From: DASYAE01 sp036501535
Lineage (GTDB): Bacteria > Actinomycetota > Actinomycetes > Streptomycetales > Catenulisporaceae
Length of the DNA: 64,000 bases
Assembly (NCBI GenBank): GCA_036501535.1
Contig: DASYAE010000140.1
Location: 1 to 64,000, forward strand
Direction of reading: 5' to 3'
In this document: positions 17,365 through 25,255 of the stretch, piece after piece
How the letters are laid out: every line of letters starts with the position of its first letter
How positions within the stretch are numbered: position 1 is the stretch's first letter
The notes under the pieces: generated by a model
What the model saw: only the letters and a program-made list of their open reading frames with translations
The model's database searches: none
What the model was told of the DNA's origin: nothing
Program-made: the position numbers and the translations under genes

Positions 17365-18050
17365 GAGGCCGCGCCCGGCGATGACTGCACGATCCACCAG
17401 CCCAGATCGTCCGTCTGCGGCGCGGTTTGCTTGGCGGTGCGGCCGGGGCCGGACAGCAGAGTGATCGTCGCCTGGATGTCGATCGAGCCGATCTGCCCGC
17501 CGACCACCGGGGCCAGCCGGTCGATCACGACGTTCTCCAGATACTGCTGCAGCAGCTGGCCGTCGGACGTGGTCGGGTTCCCGCTCGCGTCATGCGACTC
17601 GGCCCAGGAGAAGTAGGCGTTGCGCAGCTCGTTCTCGGCCACCTGGCCCGGCAGCGGATCGTCGGTGATCTGCGCCGCGTCCATCGCCGAGAGGTCGATC
17701 CACTGCGTGATCCGGCCGTCCGCCGACATGCTCGCCCGGGCCCGCAGCTCGACGTTCTCCGAAATCGGATTCGGCGCGAACAGCTGCCAGTTCTGCGCGA
17801 ACAACGGGTTCATCCAGGTGTTCACCTGCGACGCGTACTTCTGCGAGACCGGGTTCGCCGGTGCGTTGTAGAGGAACGTCGCGGCGAGATGCGCCGCGAC
17901 GACCGCCGCGGTCGCCACCACGGTGCCGGCCACCAGCGCGCGCGACCACCGCCGCGTCGGCCGTCCCGCGTCGGCCGCGGGCTCCGGCACGGCCTCTTGC
18001 GCCGCCTCCGCCTCCGCCGAGCGGGCCGGGTCCCGATCCGAAGCGCTCAT
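17361..18050 (-). CDS. DUF5819 family membrane-anchored protein
   Basis: This 229-residue protein has one transmembrane helix (about residues 35-60) after a polar N-terminus. It carries the DUF5819 signature NPVSQKYASQVNTWMNPLFAQNWQLFAPNPI and then a predicted extracytoplasmic domain. DUF5819 proteins are regularly encoded next to HTTM proteins, as here, where the two are translationally coupled. ATG 18050 is preferred because TACGCT lies seven bases upstream in leaderless spacing; ATG 18071 is the alternative. Function unknown. Confidence 0.82.
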   Translation of the reverse strand: MSASDRDPARSAEAEAAQEAVPEPAADAGRPTRRWSRALVAGTVVATAAVVAAHLAATFLYNAPANPVSQKYASQVNTWMNPLFAQNWQLFAPNPISENVELRARASMSADGRITQWIDLSAMDAAQITDDPLPGQVAENELRNAYFSWAESHDASGNPTTSDGQLLQQYLENVVIDRLAPVVGGQIGSIDIQATITLLSGPGRTAKQTAPQTDDLGWWIVQSSPGAAS

Positions 18051-18145
18051 CGTCGCGAGCGTACTGGACATCCGTCCGATTGACTCCGGTCCGTACGGCT
18101 TGGTTCTGCACTTGGCTGGCCCCCTCGGCGCCCGCGGCCAGCCGA

Positions 18146-18151
18146 TAGGGT
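18146..18151 (+). promoter_or_regulatory. -10 box TAGGGT of a leaderless galE transcript
   Basis: TAGGGT is followed by six bases and the ATG of galE, with no ribosome site. Confidence 0.5.
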
Positions 18152-18157
18152 CGAGGC

Positions 18158-19153
18158 ATGACGACCTGGCTGGTAACCGGCGGCGCGGGATACATCGGAG
18201 CGCACGTGGTCCGCTGCCTGCTCGAGCGCCCCGGCGGCGTCGGCGAGCGCGCTCCCGACCGCGTGATCGTGTTCGACGACTTCTCCACCGGGTTCAAGGA
18301 CCGGCTGCCGGCCGGCGTCGCCGTCGAGGTCGGCTCGGTGCGCGACCGGGATGCGCTGGACCGGGTTTTCGCCGCGCACAAGATCGACGGTGTGATCCAC
18401 TTCGCGGCGAAAAAGCAGATCGGCGAGTCCGTCGAGAAGCCGCTGTGGTACTACCAGGAGAACCTCGGCGGCCTGGCCACGCTGCTGGAGGCGACGGTCG
18501 CCGCGGGTGTGCGCCGGTTCCTCTACTCGTCCTCGGCCGCGGTCTACGGCTCGCCGGGCGTGGACGTCGTCACCGAGGACACCGCGTGCGCGCCGGATTC
18601 GCCGTACGGGGAGACGAAACTGGCCGGCGAGTGGATGATCCGCGCGGCGGCCGCCGCGCACGGCCTGGCGTACGTCAACCTGCGCTACTTCAACGTCGCC
18701 GGGGCCGGCGCGCCGGAGCTGGCCGACGTCGGCGCGTTCAACCTGATCCCGATGGTCTTCGAGCGGCTCGAGGCCGGGCAGGCGCCGATCGTCTTCGGCG
18801 CCGATTACCCGACGCCGGACGGCACCTGCATCCGCGACTTCATCCACGTCCAGGACCTGGCGGAGGCGCACGTCGCCGCCACCGGCCGGCTCGTCTCGGA
18901 CCCGGCGGCCGGGCTGACCCTCAACGTCGGCCGCGGCCAGGGCGTCTCAGTACGCGAAGTCGTAGACGCGATCGCCGCGCACACCGGCCTCGACACGCAC
19001 GCGCGGATCGCGCCGCGCCGGCCCGGCGACATCGTGGTGTCCATCGCCGCCGCCGACCGGATCCGGACCGAGCTCGGCTGGACCGCCCGGTACGGGCTCG
19101 GCGAGATGGTCGCCTCCGCCTGGGCCGGCTGGCGCCGCCAGCACCAGGCCTGA
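18158..19153 (+). CDS. galE: UDP-glucose 4-epimerase
   Basis: This 331-residue short-chain dehydrogenase interconverts UDP-glucose and UDP-galactose with bound NAD. It shows the Rossmann motif GGAGYIG (residues 8-14), HFAAKKQIGES, the catalytic serine region YSSSAAVYG, the YxxxK pair in SPYGETK, RYFNVAGA, and the substrate-loop DGTCIRDFIHVQDLA. These are GalE features rather than those of other extended epimerases. It heads the envelope-glycan style cluster and could supply UDP-galactose to the GT2 enzyme. A short AT-rich palindrome separates it from the next gene. Confidence 0.92.
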   Translation: MTTWLVTGGAGYIGAHVVRCLLERPGGVGERAPDRVIVFDDFSTGFKDRLPAGVAVEVGSVRDRDALDRVFAAHKIDGVIHFAAKKQIGESVEKPLWYYQENLGGLATLLEATVAAGVRRFLYSSSAAVYGSPGVDVVTEDTACAPDSPYGETKLAGEWMIRAAAAAHGLAYVNLRYFNVAGAGAPELADVGAFNLIPMVFERLEAGQAPIVFGADYPTPDGTCIRDFIHVQDLAEAHVAATGRLVSDPAAGLTLNVGRGQGVSVREVVDAIAAHTGLDTHARIAPRRPGDIVVSIAAADRIRTELGWTARYGLGEMVASAWAGWRRQHQA

Positions 19154-19158
19154 ACACA

Positions 19159-19170
19159 GTGTTTAAACAC
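19159..19170. repeat. Perfect palindrome GTGTTTAAACAC flanked by direct repeats
   Basis: The 12-bp palindrome lies between galE and the nucleotidyltransferase gene. CTGAACACA occurs on both sides (19150-19158 and 19176-19184). It is AT-rich against its surroundings and is a candidate operator or weak transcription pause. Confidence 0.5.
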
Positions 19171-19200
19171 AAGGTCTGAACACATGGGAAGGCTGGCAGA

Positions 19201-20025
19201 ATGGCCGGCATGATCGGACTCATCCTGGCGGCCGGGGCGAGCAGACGCCTGCGCCCCCTGACCGACACGCTGCCCAAAGCGCTGGTCCCGGTGGACGGCG
19301 AGCGCTGCGTCCTGGACCTGACCCTGGCGAACTTCGCCGAGATCGGGCTGGCCGAGGCGGCGGTGATCGTCGGCTACCGGGCGGAGGCGGTGCGCGAGCG
19401 GGTCCCGGCCCTGGAGTCCGCGTATGGAGTCAAGATCACCCTCGTGCACAACGACAAGGCCGAGGAGTGGAACAACGCGTATTCGCTCTGGTGCGCCCGC
19501 GACCTGCTCGGCGAGGGCGTGCTGCTGGCCAACGGCGACACGGTGCACCCGGTCTCGGTCGAGCACGCGCTGCTCGGCGCCCGCGACGGGGAGAAGCGCG
19601 TGATCCTGGCCCTCGACACGGTCAAGCGGCTGGCCGACGAGGAGATGAAGGTCGTCTGGACCGCCGAGCACGGCGTGCGGCGTATCACGAAACTGATGGA
19701 CCCGGCCGAGGCGACCGGCGAGTACATCGGGGTGACCCTGATCGAGCCGGCGGCGGGGGAGCAGCTGGCCGACGCGCTGCGGGCCACCTTCGAGCGCGAC
19801 CCGCAGCTCTACTACGAGGACGGCTATCAGGAACTGGTCGACCGCGGCTTCCGGATAGACGTGCAGCCGATCGGCGACGTCGCCTGGGTCGAGATAGACA
19901 ACCACGAGGACCTGGCCCGGGCGCGGCAGATCTGTGCTGATGCCGGCGCGGCCGGCCCGGCCGATCGGGCCGGCCCGTCCGGCTCCTCGCCGGAAGGCGG
20001 GCGGTCCCCGGCATGGCGGTCCTGA
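19201..20025 (+). CDS. Nucleotidyltransferase, LicC/inositol-phosphate cytidylyltransferase-like
   Basis: This 274-residue protein has the sugar/phosphoalcohol nucleotidyltransferase fold. LILAAGASRRLRPLTDTLPKALVPV lies at the N-terminus (residues 7-31) and LLANGDT is the metal-binding aspartate region. HNDKAEEWNNAYSLWCARD resembles the NN-x-YSLW segment of LicC-type phosphocholine and inositol-phosphate cytidylyltransferases. The end DVAWVEIDNHEDLARARQI fits the same group. By family and context it should activate a small phosphorylated alcohol, probably glycerol- or inositol-phosphate, as a CDP derivative. GGGAAGG precedes the ATG. The next gene begins 13 bp before this one ends. Confidence 0.8.
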   Translation: MAGMIGLILAAGASRRLRPLTDTLPKALVPVDGERCVLDLTLANFAEIGLAEAAVIVGYRAEAVRERVPALESAYGVKITLVHNDKAEEWNNAYSLWCARDLLGEGVLLANGDTVHPVSVEHALLGARDGEKRVILALDTVKRLADEEMKVVWTAEHGVRRITKLMDPAEATGEYIGVTLIEPAAGEQLADALRATFERDPQLYYEDGYQELVDRGFRIDVQPIGDVAWVEIDNHEDLARARQICADAGAAGPADRAGPSGSSPEGGRSPAWRS

Positions 20026-21095
20026 CCCGGCTCTTCCCCGGCCCGGCGGCGGTGCGCGTCGGCGCGGGCGCGCTGGCCGACCTGCCCACCGTCCTGGCCG
20101 ACCAGCGGATCTCCAGCAGCGGCCGGCTCGCCCTGGTGGTCAGCGAGGGCTCCGGCGCCGCGCTGCGCGAGCGGGTGCGCGAGCAGCTGGCCGACTGGCT
20201 GCCCCCGGAGGCCGCCTGGTTCCCCATCTCCGGCGGCTCGCTGGACGCCGCGGTGGGCCTGGCCGACCGGATCCGCGCGGCCGGCGCCCCCTACGAGGCG
20301 ATCATCGGCCTGGGCGGCGGCAAGGTCATCGACGTCACCAAGTACGCCGCGGCCCGGCTCGGCCTGCCGATGGTCGCGGTGGCCACCAACCTGGCCCACG
20401 ACGGCATCTGCTCGCCGATCTCCACCCTCGACAACGACGCCGGCCGCGGCTCCTACGGCGTGCCCGGGCCGATCGGCATCCTGGTGGACCTCGAGCTGGT
20501 CCGGGCCGCGCCGCGGCAGTTCGTCGCGGCGGGCATCGGCGAGGCGCTCTCGAACCTGTCCGCGCTGGCCGACTGGGAGCTCTCGCACCGGGTCACCGGC
20601 GAGGCCGTGGACGGGCTCGCCGCCGCGATGGCGCGCACCGCCGCCGAGGCCGTGCTGCGCCAGCCGGGCGGCGTGGAGCAGGACGCGTTCCTGGCCGTGC
20701 TGGCCGAGGCGCTGGTGCTCTCGGGGCTCGCGATGTCCGTGTCCGGTAACAGTCGGCCGAGCTCCGGCGCGTGCCACGAGATCTCGCACGCTCTCAACGT
20801 TCTGTATCCGGGCCGCTACGGTCAGCACGGCGAGCAGGTCGGCGTGGGTGCGGTGTTCGCGATGCACCTGCGCGGCGAGCCCGACCGGGCCGGCGAACTG
20901 CTCGCCGCGCTGCGCCGGCACGGTCTGCCGGGGCTACCTTCGGATCTGGGGCTTGATACCACCCGGTTCGTGGAAGCGGTAGCCTACGCGCCGCAGACGA
21001 GACCCGGCCGGTACACCATCCTGGAACATCTCGATCTCGCCGAACCGGATCTGCGCGACACGGTAAAGGACTATGTCGACACCTACGCTCGATGA
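20013..21095 (+). CDS. sn-Glycerol-1-phosphate dehydrogenase-like (EgsA/AraM family)
   Basis: This 360-residue iron/zinc alcohol dehydrogenase-fold protein matches the glycerol-1-phosphate dehydrogenase branch. It has GLGGGKVIDVTKY (residues 99-111, NAD-binding), ATNLAHDGICSPIS (124-137), a metal-site helix AGIGEALSNLSALADW (173-188), SRPSSGACHEISHAL (248-261, H255 and H259) and GQHGEQVG (270-277, H272). The family reduces dihydroxyacetone phosphate to sn-glycerol-1-phosphate, the archaeal stereoisomer. The usual metal aspartate in the AGxGD helix is glutamate here (E177). It overlaps its neighbours by 13 and 23 bp, so it is part of a tight operon. The exact substrate remains inference. Confidence 0.82.
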   Translation: MAVLTRLFPGPAAVRVGAGALADLPTVLADQRISSSGRLALVVSEGSGAALRERVREQLADWLPPEAAWFPISGGSLDAAVGLADRIRAAGAPYEAIIGLGGGKVIDVTKYAAARLGLPMVAVATNLAHDGICSPISTLDNDAGRGSYGVPGPIGILVDLELVRAAPRQFVAAGIGEALSNLSALADWELSHRVTGEAVDGLAAAMARTAAEAVLRQPGGVEQDAFLAVLAEALVLSGLAMSVSGNSRPSSGACHEISHALNVLYPGRYGQHGEQVGVGAVFAMHLRGEPDRAGELLAALRRHGLPGLPSDLGLDTTRFVEAVAYAPQTRPGRYTILEHLDLAEPDLRDTVKDYVDTYAR

Positions 21096-21840
21096 GCTGC
21101 GCGAAGTCGTTCAGCCGCCGGAGAAGATGCAGCGCCGCAGCGGAGAGCACTGGGCGGGTCGGCTCTACATGCGGCGGATCTCGCTGCGGGTGACCAGGCG
21201 TCTGGTCAACTCGCCGATCACCGCCAACGGCTATACGTACCTGATGATCCTGGCCGGCATCGCGGCCGGCGCGGCGCTGCTGTGGCGCGGCCTCGGCGGC
21301 GCGATCCTGGGCGCATTCCTCATCCAGGTCTACCTCCTGCTCGACTGCGTGGACGGCGAGCTGGCCCGATGGCGCCGCCAGACCTCGATCACCGGGGTCT
21401 ACCTCGACCGGGTCGGCCACTACATCTGCGAGGCGGCCTTCCTGGTCGGCCTCGGCTTCCGGGCCGGGGGCCTGCGCACGGACGGCTGGACGGTGCTCGG
21501 CTTCGCCGCCGCGCTCGGGGTGATCCTGGTCAAGTCGGAGACCGACCTGGTGGACGTGGCGCGGGCGCGCTCCGGGCTGCCCGCGGTCGCCGAGGCGGCC
21601 GCGGTGCCGCGCTCGCGCGGGGCGGCGAAGGCCCGCGCGGTGGCTTCCGCGCTCAAGATCCACCGGCTGATCGGCGGCATCGAGGCCTCGCTGCTGGTGC
21701 TGGCCGCCGGGATCCTGGACAGCTTCACCCACGGCGAGCCCTTCACCCGGATCGCGGTCGCGGCGATCGCCGCCATCGCGCTGGTGATGGTCCTGCTGCA
21801 CTTCCTCTCGATCGTCCTGTCCAGCCGGCTCAAGGCTTAG
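21073..21840 (+). CDS. CDP-alcohol phosphotransferase with Asp-to-His change in the last catalytic position
   Basis: This 255-residue integral membrane enzyme has about six helices and the CDP-alcohol phosphatidyltransferase motif D-xx-DG-xx-AR...G-xxx-D-xxx-D, read here as D91, D94-G95, A98-R99, G108, D112 and then H116. The fourth aspartate, normally the general base, is replaced by histidine. It should couple a CDP-activated alcohol to a hydroxyl acceptor at the membrane, using the product of the upstream cytidylyltransferase. It starts inside the dehydrogenase gene (23-bp overlap). The substrate could be CDP-glycerol, CDP-inositol or a CDP-sugar alcohol. Confidence 0.82.
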   Translation: MSTPTLDELREVVQPPEKMQRRSGEHWAGRLYMRRISLRVTRRLVNSPITANGYTYLMILAGIAAGAALLWRGLGGAILGAFLIQVYLLLDCVDGELARWRRQTSITGVYLDRVGHYICEAAFLVGLGFRAGGLRTDGWTVLGFAAALGVILVKSETDLVDVARARSGLPAVAEAAAVPRSRGAAKARAVASALKIHRLIGGIEASLLVLAAGILDSFTHGEPFTRIAVAAIAAIALVMVLLHFLSIVLSSRLKA

Positions 21841-21852
21841 GAGGCGGCCGAG

Positions 21853-22797
21853 ATGAACGCCGAGACGGACACGGCGCACGCGGCGGCTGCCCCCGGCAGC
21901 CCGTCCGGGGCGCTCCGGCTGGCCGCCGTGGTGATCACCATGGGCAGCCGGCCGAAGGAGCTGGCCGAGCTGCTGCGCACGGTCGCCGAGCAGCGCGGCG
22001 ACGCGATCGACGTGGTCGTGGTCGGCAACGGCGTGAAGGCCTCCGAGCTGCCGGACCTCGGCTCCGCGCGCACGCTGGACCTGCCGGAGAACCTCGGCAT
22101 CCCGGGCGGTCGCAACCGGGGCTACGAGCTGCTGCGGGCCCTGCCGGCGCAGGAGCGGCCGGACGTGATCCTGACCCTCGACGACGACGGCGCGCTGGCC
22201 GGCGAGCAGGTCGGCGAGCGGCTGCGGGAGGCCTTCGCAGCGGATCCGCGGCTCGGCATCGTCTCGTTCCGCATCGCCGATCCGGAGACCGGCGCGGTGC
22301 AGCGGCGGCACGTGCCCCGGCTGCGCGCCGGCGACCCCGACCGGCCCGGCCCGGTCACCACCTTCCTCGGCGGGGCCAGCGCGATCCGCACCGCGGTGTT
22401 CGACCAGGTGGGCGGCCTGCCGGACGACTGGTTCTACTGCCACGAGGAGACCGACCTGGCCTGGCGCGCCCTGGACGCCGGCTGGTCGATCGCCTACCTG
22501 CCCGAGCTGACCCTGCTGCACCCGGCCACCTCGCCGACCCGGCACGCGACCTACAACCGGCTCGTGGCGCGCAACCGGGTCTGGCTGGCCCGGCGCAACC
22601 TGCCGGCCGTCCTGGTCCCGGTCTATCTCGGCAGCTGGATCGCGCTGACGCATCTGCGCGTGCGAGATCCTGCGTCCCTCAAGGCGTGGTGGGGCGGATT
22701 CGCGGAGGGCTGGCGCACCCCCGCGGGTGATCGCCGGCCTATGCGGTGGCGTACGGTTGGGCGGATGACGAGGATCGGCCGCCCCCCGGTCGTATAA
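21853..22797 (+). CDS. GT2-family glycosyltransferase
   Basis: This 314-residue GT-A fold transferase has AVVITMGSRPKELAELLRTV at the start and DVVVVGNG. It also has LPENLGIPGGRNRGYE (rhamnosyl/galactofuranosyl-transferase-like), LTLDDDGAL as the DxD metal site, TTFLGGASAIRTAVFDQVGGLPDDWFYCHEETDLAWRA, and a short C-terminal amphipathic region. The FxxxEEtDLxxR-type block is typical of polysaccharide glycosyltransferases. AGGAGGCGGCCGAG precedes the ATG. It follows the CDP-alcohol phosphotransferase by 12 bp and is likely co-transcribed. Confidence 0.88.
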   Translation: MNAETDTAHAAAAPGSPSGALRLAAVVITMGSRPKELAELLRTVAEQRGDAIDVVVVGNGVKASELPDLGSARTLDLPENLGIPGGRNRGYELLRALPAQERPDVILTLDDDGALAGEQVGERLREAFAADPRLGIVSFRIADPETGAVQRRHVPRLRAGDPDRPGPVTTFLGGASAIRTAVFDQVGGLPDDWFYCHEETDLAWRALDAGWSIAYLPELTLLHPATSPTRHATYNRLVARNRVWLARRNLPAVLVPVYLGSWIALTHLRVRDPASLKAWWGGFAEGWRTPAGDRRPMRWRTVGRMTRIGRPPVV

Positions 22798-22814
22798 GCC
22801 TTATAAGGCTTGTA
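22796..22814. repeat. 16-bp perfect palindrome containing motif TATAAGGCTTGTA, copy 2
   Basis: AAGCCTTATAAGGCTT (22796-22811) overlaps the stop codon of the GT2 gene and is followed by GTA. The 13-mer at 22802-22814 equals the copy at 2599-2611. It may act as a weak terminator or be a dispersed repeat. Confidence 0.6.
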
Positions 22815-22956
22815 GCAAGGCACTATTAGGCTTGCCGTCGGGGGGCGGGAAGCCGGGCACGAAGCTGGGAGACACAGTTTGTTTTCACCGCACGGCCCGT
22901 GCGCCGGGCGGCGCGGTTCCGAGGAGCAGCGAGCACCGATGAGGACGAAGAGCTAA

Positions 22957-23949
22957 GTGAGCGGCACCCAGACAACCATGCGCAGCCCGGCGCAGCAGGA
23001 GCCCCCCGCCAGCCTTCCGCCGAGCGACCCCGAGTACGTGGAGCTCGGCGGGGCCGGGATGGCGGCCCGGTACCAGCTGGCGGTGGCGGGCAAGCGGCCC
23101 AACCCGATCACCTACGCCCAGCGGCTTTGGAAGGCCCGGCACTTCATCGTCGCCTGGGCCACCGCGACCAACCAGGCGGTCTACTCCGGCTCGCGGCTCG
23201 GCCAGATCTGGCAGGTGCTCACCCCGATCCTGAACGTCGCCGTCTACTATCTGGTCTTCGGCATCCTGCTGGGCACCAGCCGCAACGTGCCGGACTTCAT
23301 CGTCTACCTGGTCATCGGCGTCTTCATCTTCAACTTCATGCAGACCGCGGTGCTTTTCGGCTCCCGCGCGATCAGCGACAACCTGGACCTGATCCGGGCG
23401 CTGTACTTCCCCCGGGCCAGCCTGCCGATCGCGATCACCATCGTGCAGCTGCAGCAGCTGCTGATCGCCATGGTGATCATGTTCGCGGTGGCCCTGGGCA
23501 AGGGCGAGCCGCTGAGCTGGCGCTGGCTCGAGGTGATCCCGGCGCTGGGCCTGCAGTTCGTCTTCAACGCGGGCCTGGCCATGATCGTGGCCCGGTTCGG
23601 CGCCATCCTCACCGACTCCAGCCAGCTGCTGCCCTTCGTCCTGCGCACCTGGATGTACGGCTCCGGCGTGTTCTACAGCATCAAGCACATGATCTCGCAG
23701 CATCCCAGCACGCCGGGCGTGCTGACCTGGATCCTGGACCACAACCCGCCGCTGATCTTCATCCAGCTTATCCGCAATGCCCTGATAACTCCGCCGCCGC
23801 CGTCCCAGGCGCTCTCGTCGAGCGACATCGCGAACGCGATGTACCTGCCGTCCGGCGGATGGCTCTGGGCGATCATCTGGGCGCTGGTGTTCGGCATCGG
23901 CGGGTATCTGTACTTCTGGCAGGGCGAGGAGACCTACGGACGTGGCTGA
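22957..23949 (+). CDS. ABC-2 type polysaccharide export permease (Wzm/TagG-like)
   Basis: This 330-residue permease has a cytoplasmic N-terminus of about 65 residues and six transmembrane helices (about residues 85-320). It includes the family segment SRLGQIWQVLTPILNVAVYYLVFGILLG and a YFPRASLPI loop. It forms the channel of an ABC exporter for undecaprenyl- or lipid-linked glycan or teichoic-type polymers, with the ATPase encoded next (8-bp overlap). The start is the GTG at 22957, but its Shine-Dalgarno is weak (AGCTAA). Confidence 0.88.
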   Translation: MSGTQTTMRSPAQQEPPASLPPSDPEYVELGGAGMAARYQLAVAGKRPNPITYAQRLWKARHFIVAWATATNQAVYSGSRLGQIWQVLTPILNVAVYYLVFGILLGTSRNVPDFIVYLVIGVFIFNFMQTAVLFGSRAISDNLDLIRALYFPRASLPIAITIVQLQQLLIAMVIMFAVALGKGEPLSWRWLEVIPALGLQFVFNAGLAMIVARFGAILTDSSQLLPFVLRTWMYGSGVFYSIKHMISQHPSTPGVLTWILDHNPPLIFIQLIRNALITPPPPSQALSSSDIANAMYLPSGGWLWAIIWALVFGIGGYLYFWQGEETYGRG

Positions 23950-25033
23950 GTCGAGCAGCGAGGGCACGCCGGCGCCGCGGAAGGCGCCGGCCAAGCGGGC
24001 TGCCGCGGGCGCGCCGGCGGCCAAGAAGGCGGCTCCCCGCAAGACCGCGGCGAAGAAGGCGGCGCAGCCCGCTGCGCCGGTCGAGACGGTCGTGCTGCCG
24101 GAATCGGCGCCTGTGGAGACAGCGCCGGTGGAGACAGTGCCCGCGCCCAAGGCCAAGCCCGCCGCCGCGGGCGAGACGGCCCAGCTGGTTGACGGCGAGC
24201 TGCTCACCCGCGCCGAGGTGCTGGAGCGCCGGGCCAAGCGCCGCGCCGAGGCGGCCCTGAACCCGCCCACCGTGGTCGTGGAGAACCTGCACGTCCACTA
24301 CAAGGTCTACGGCGCGGGCGCCAGCCGCGGCTCGGCGGTCGGCGCGCTGACCCGGATGGTCCGGCGCAAGAACAACACCTCGATCACCGACGTGCACGCG
24401 ATCAAGGGCATCTCCTTCGTCGCCCGGCGCGGCGAGTCGATCGGCCTGATCGGCTCGAACGGCTCCGGCAAGTCCACCCTGCTGCGGGCCATCGCCGGGC
24501 TGCTGCCGGCCGAGAAGGTCGGCGGGGTCTACACCGACGGCCAGCCCTCGCTGCTCGGCGTCAACGCGGCGCTGATGCGGGACCTGACCGGCGAGCGCAA
24601 CGTGGTGCTCGGCTGCCTCGCGATGGGCCTGAGCCCGGCCGAGGTGAAGGAGAAGTACCAGTCCATCATCGACTTCTCCGGGATCGACGAGAACGGCACC
24701 AACGCCACCCGCCGGCCGATGAAGACCTACTCCTCCGGCCAGGGCGCCCGGCTGCGCTTCTCCATCGCCGCGGTCAAGCTGCACGACGTGCTGCTCATCG
24801 ACGAGGCGCTGGCCACCGGCGACGCCGGCTTCCAGCGGCGCAGCGAGGACCGGATCAGGGACCTGCGGCGCAACGCGGGCACCGTGTTCGTGGTCAGCCA
24901 CTCGATCAACTCGGTGCGGGACATCTGCGACCGGGCGATCTGGCTGGAGAAGGGCGTGATCCGGCTGGACGGCGACGTCGACGAGGTGACGACCGCGTAC
25001 GAGGAGTGGAGCCAGCGCGGCGGGATCGACTGA
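23942..25033 (+). CDS. ABC exporter ATPase (Wzt/TagH-like) with Lys/Ala/Pro-rich N-terminal tail
   Basis: This 363-residue ATPase partners the upstream permease. Residues about 115-360 form the nucleotide-binding domain: Walker A GSNGSGKST (K177), signature YSSGQGARLRFSIA, Walker B VLLIDEALATGD and switch histidine VVSHSIN. The SSGxxARL signature and EALATGD match the Wzt/TagH group. Residues about 5-60 are an added Ala/Lys/Pro tail (repeated KKA, RKTA, PAK units) that resembles a histone-H1-like tail, and the domain itself starts only near residue 110. No C-terminal carbohydrate-binding domain is present, so it probably exports without the O-antigen length-type recognition. Confidence 0.88.
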   Translation: MAESSSEGTPAPRKAPAKRAAAGAPAAKKAAPRKTAAKKAAQPAAPVETVVLPESAPVETAPVETVPAPKAKPAAAGETAQLVDGELLTRAEVLERRAKRRAEAALNPPTVVVENLHVHYKVYGAGASRGSAVGALTRMVRRKNNTSITDVHAIKGISFVARRGESIGLIGSNGSGKSTLLRAIAGLLPAEKVGGVYTDGQPSLLGVNAALMRDLTGERNVVLGCLAMGLSPAEVKEKYQSIIDFSGIDENGTNATRRPMKTYSSGQGARLRFSIAAVKLHDVLLIDEALATGDAGFQRRSEDRIRDLRRNAGTVFVVSHSINSVRDICDRAIWLEKGVIRLDGDVDEVTTAYEEWSQRGGID

Positions 25034-25255
25034 GCGGGCGCCGGACGGCGGTCGCAACCGTATGGGGCGCGGCGGCGTCGCAATACTCGCTCGGGTGCGG
25101 CTCGCCCGGCCGGGGCCGCGGACCAAGGGCCCGGCCGGACGGCTGCGGCCGGCGGCACGGCACTACCGTGAAGAAATGACAATTTCGGGCACAGGAGCGG
25201 CAACCCGAGGGGGGTGACCGCCGCCTGTCGGCAGGCTGGGATCGGGCATTCGGGC

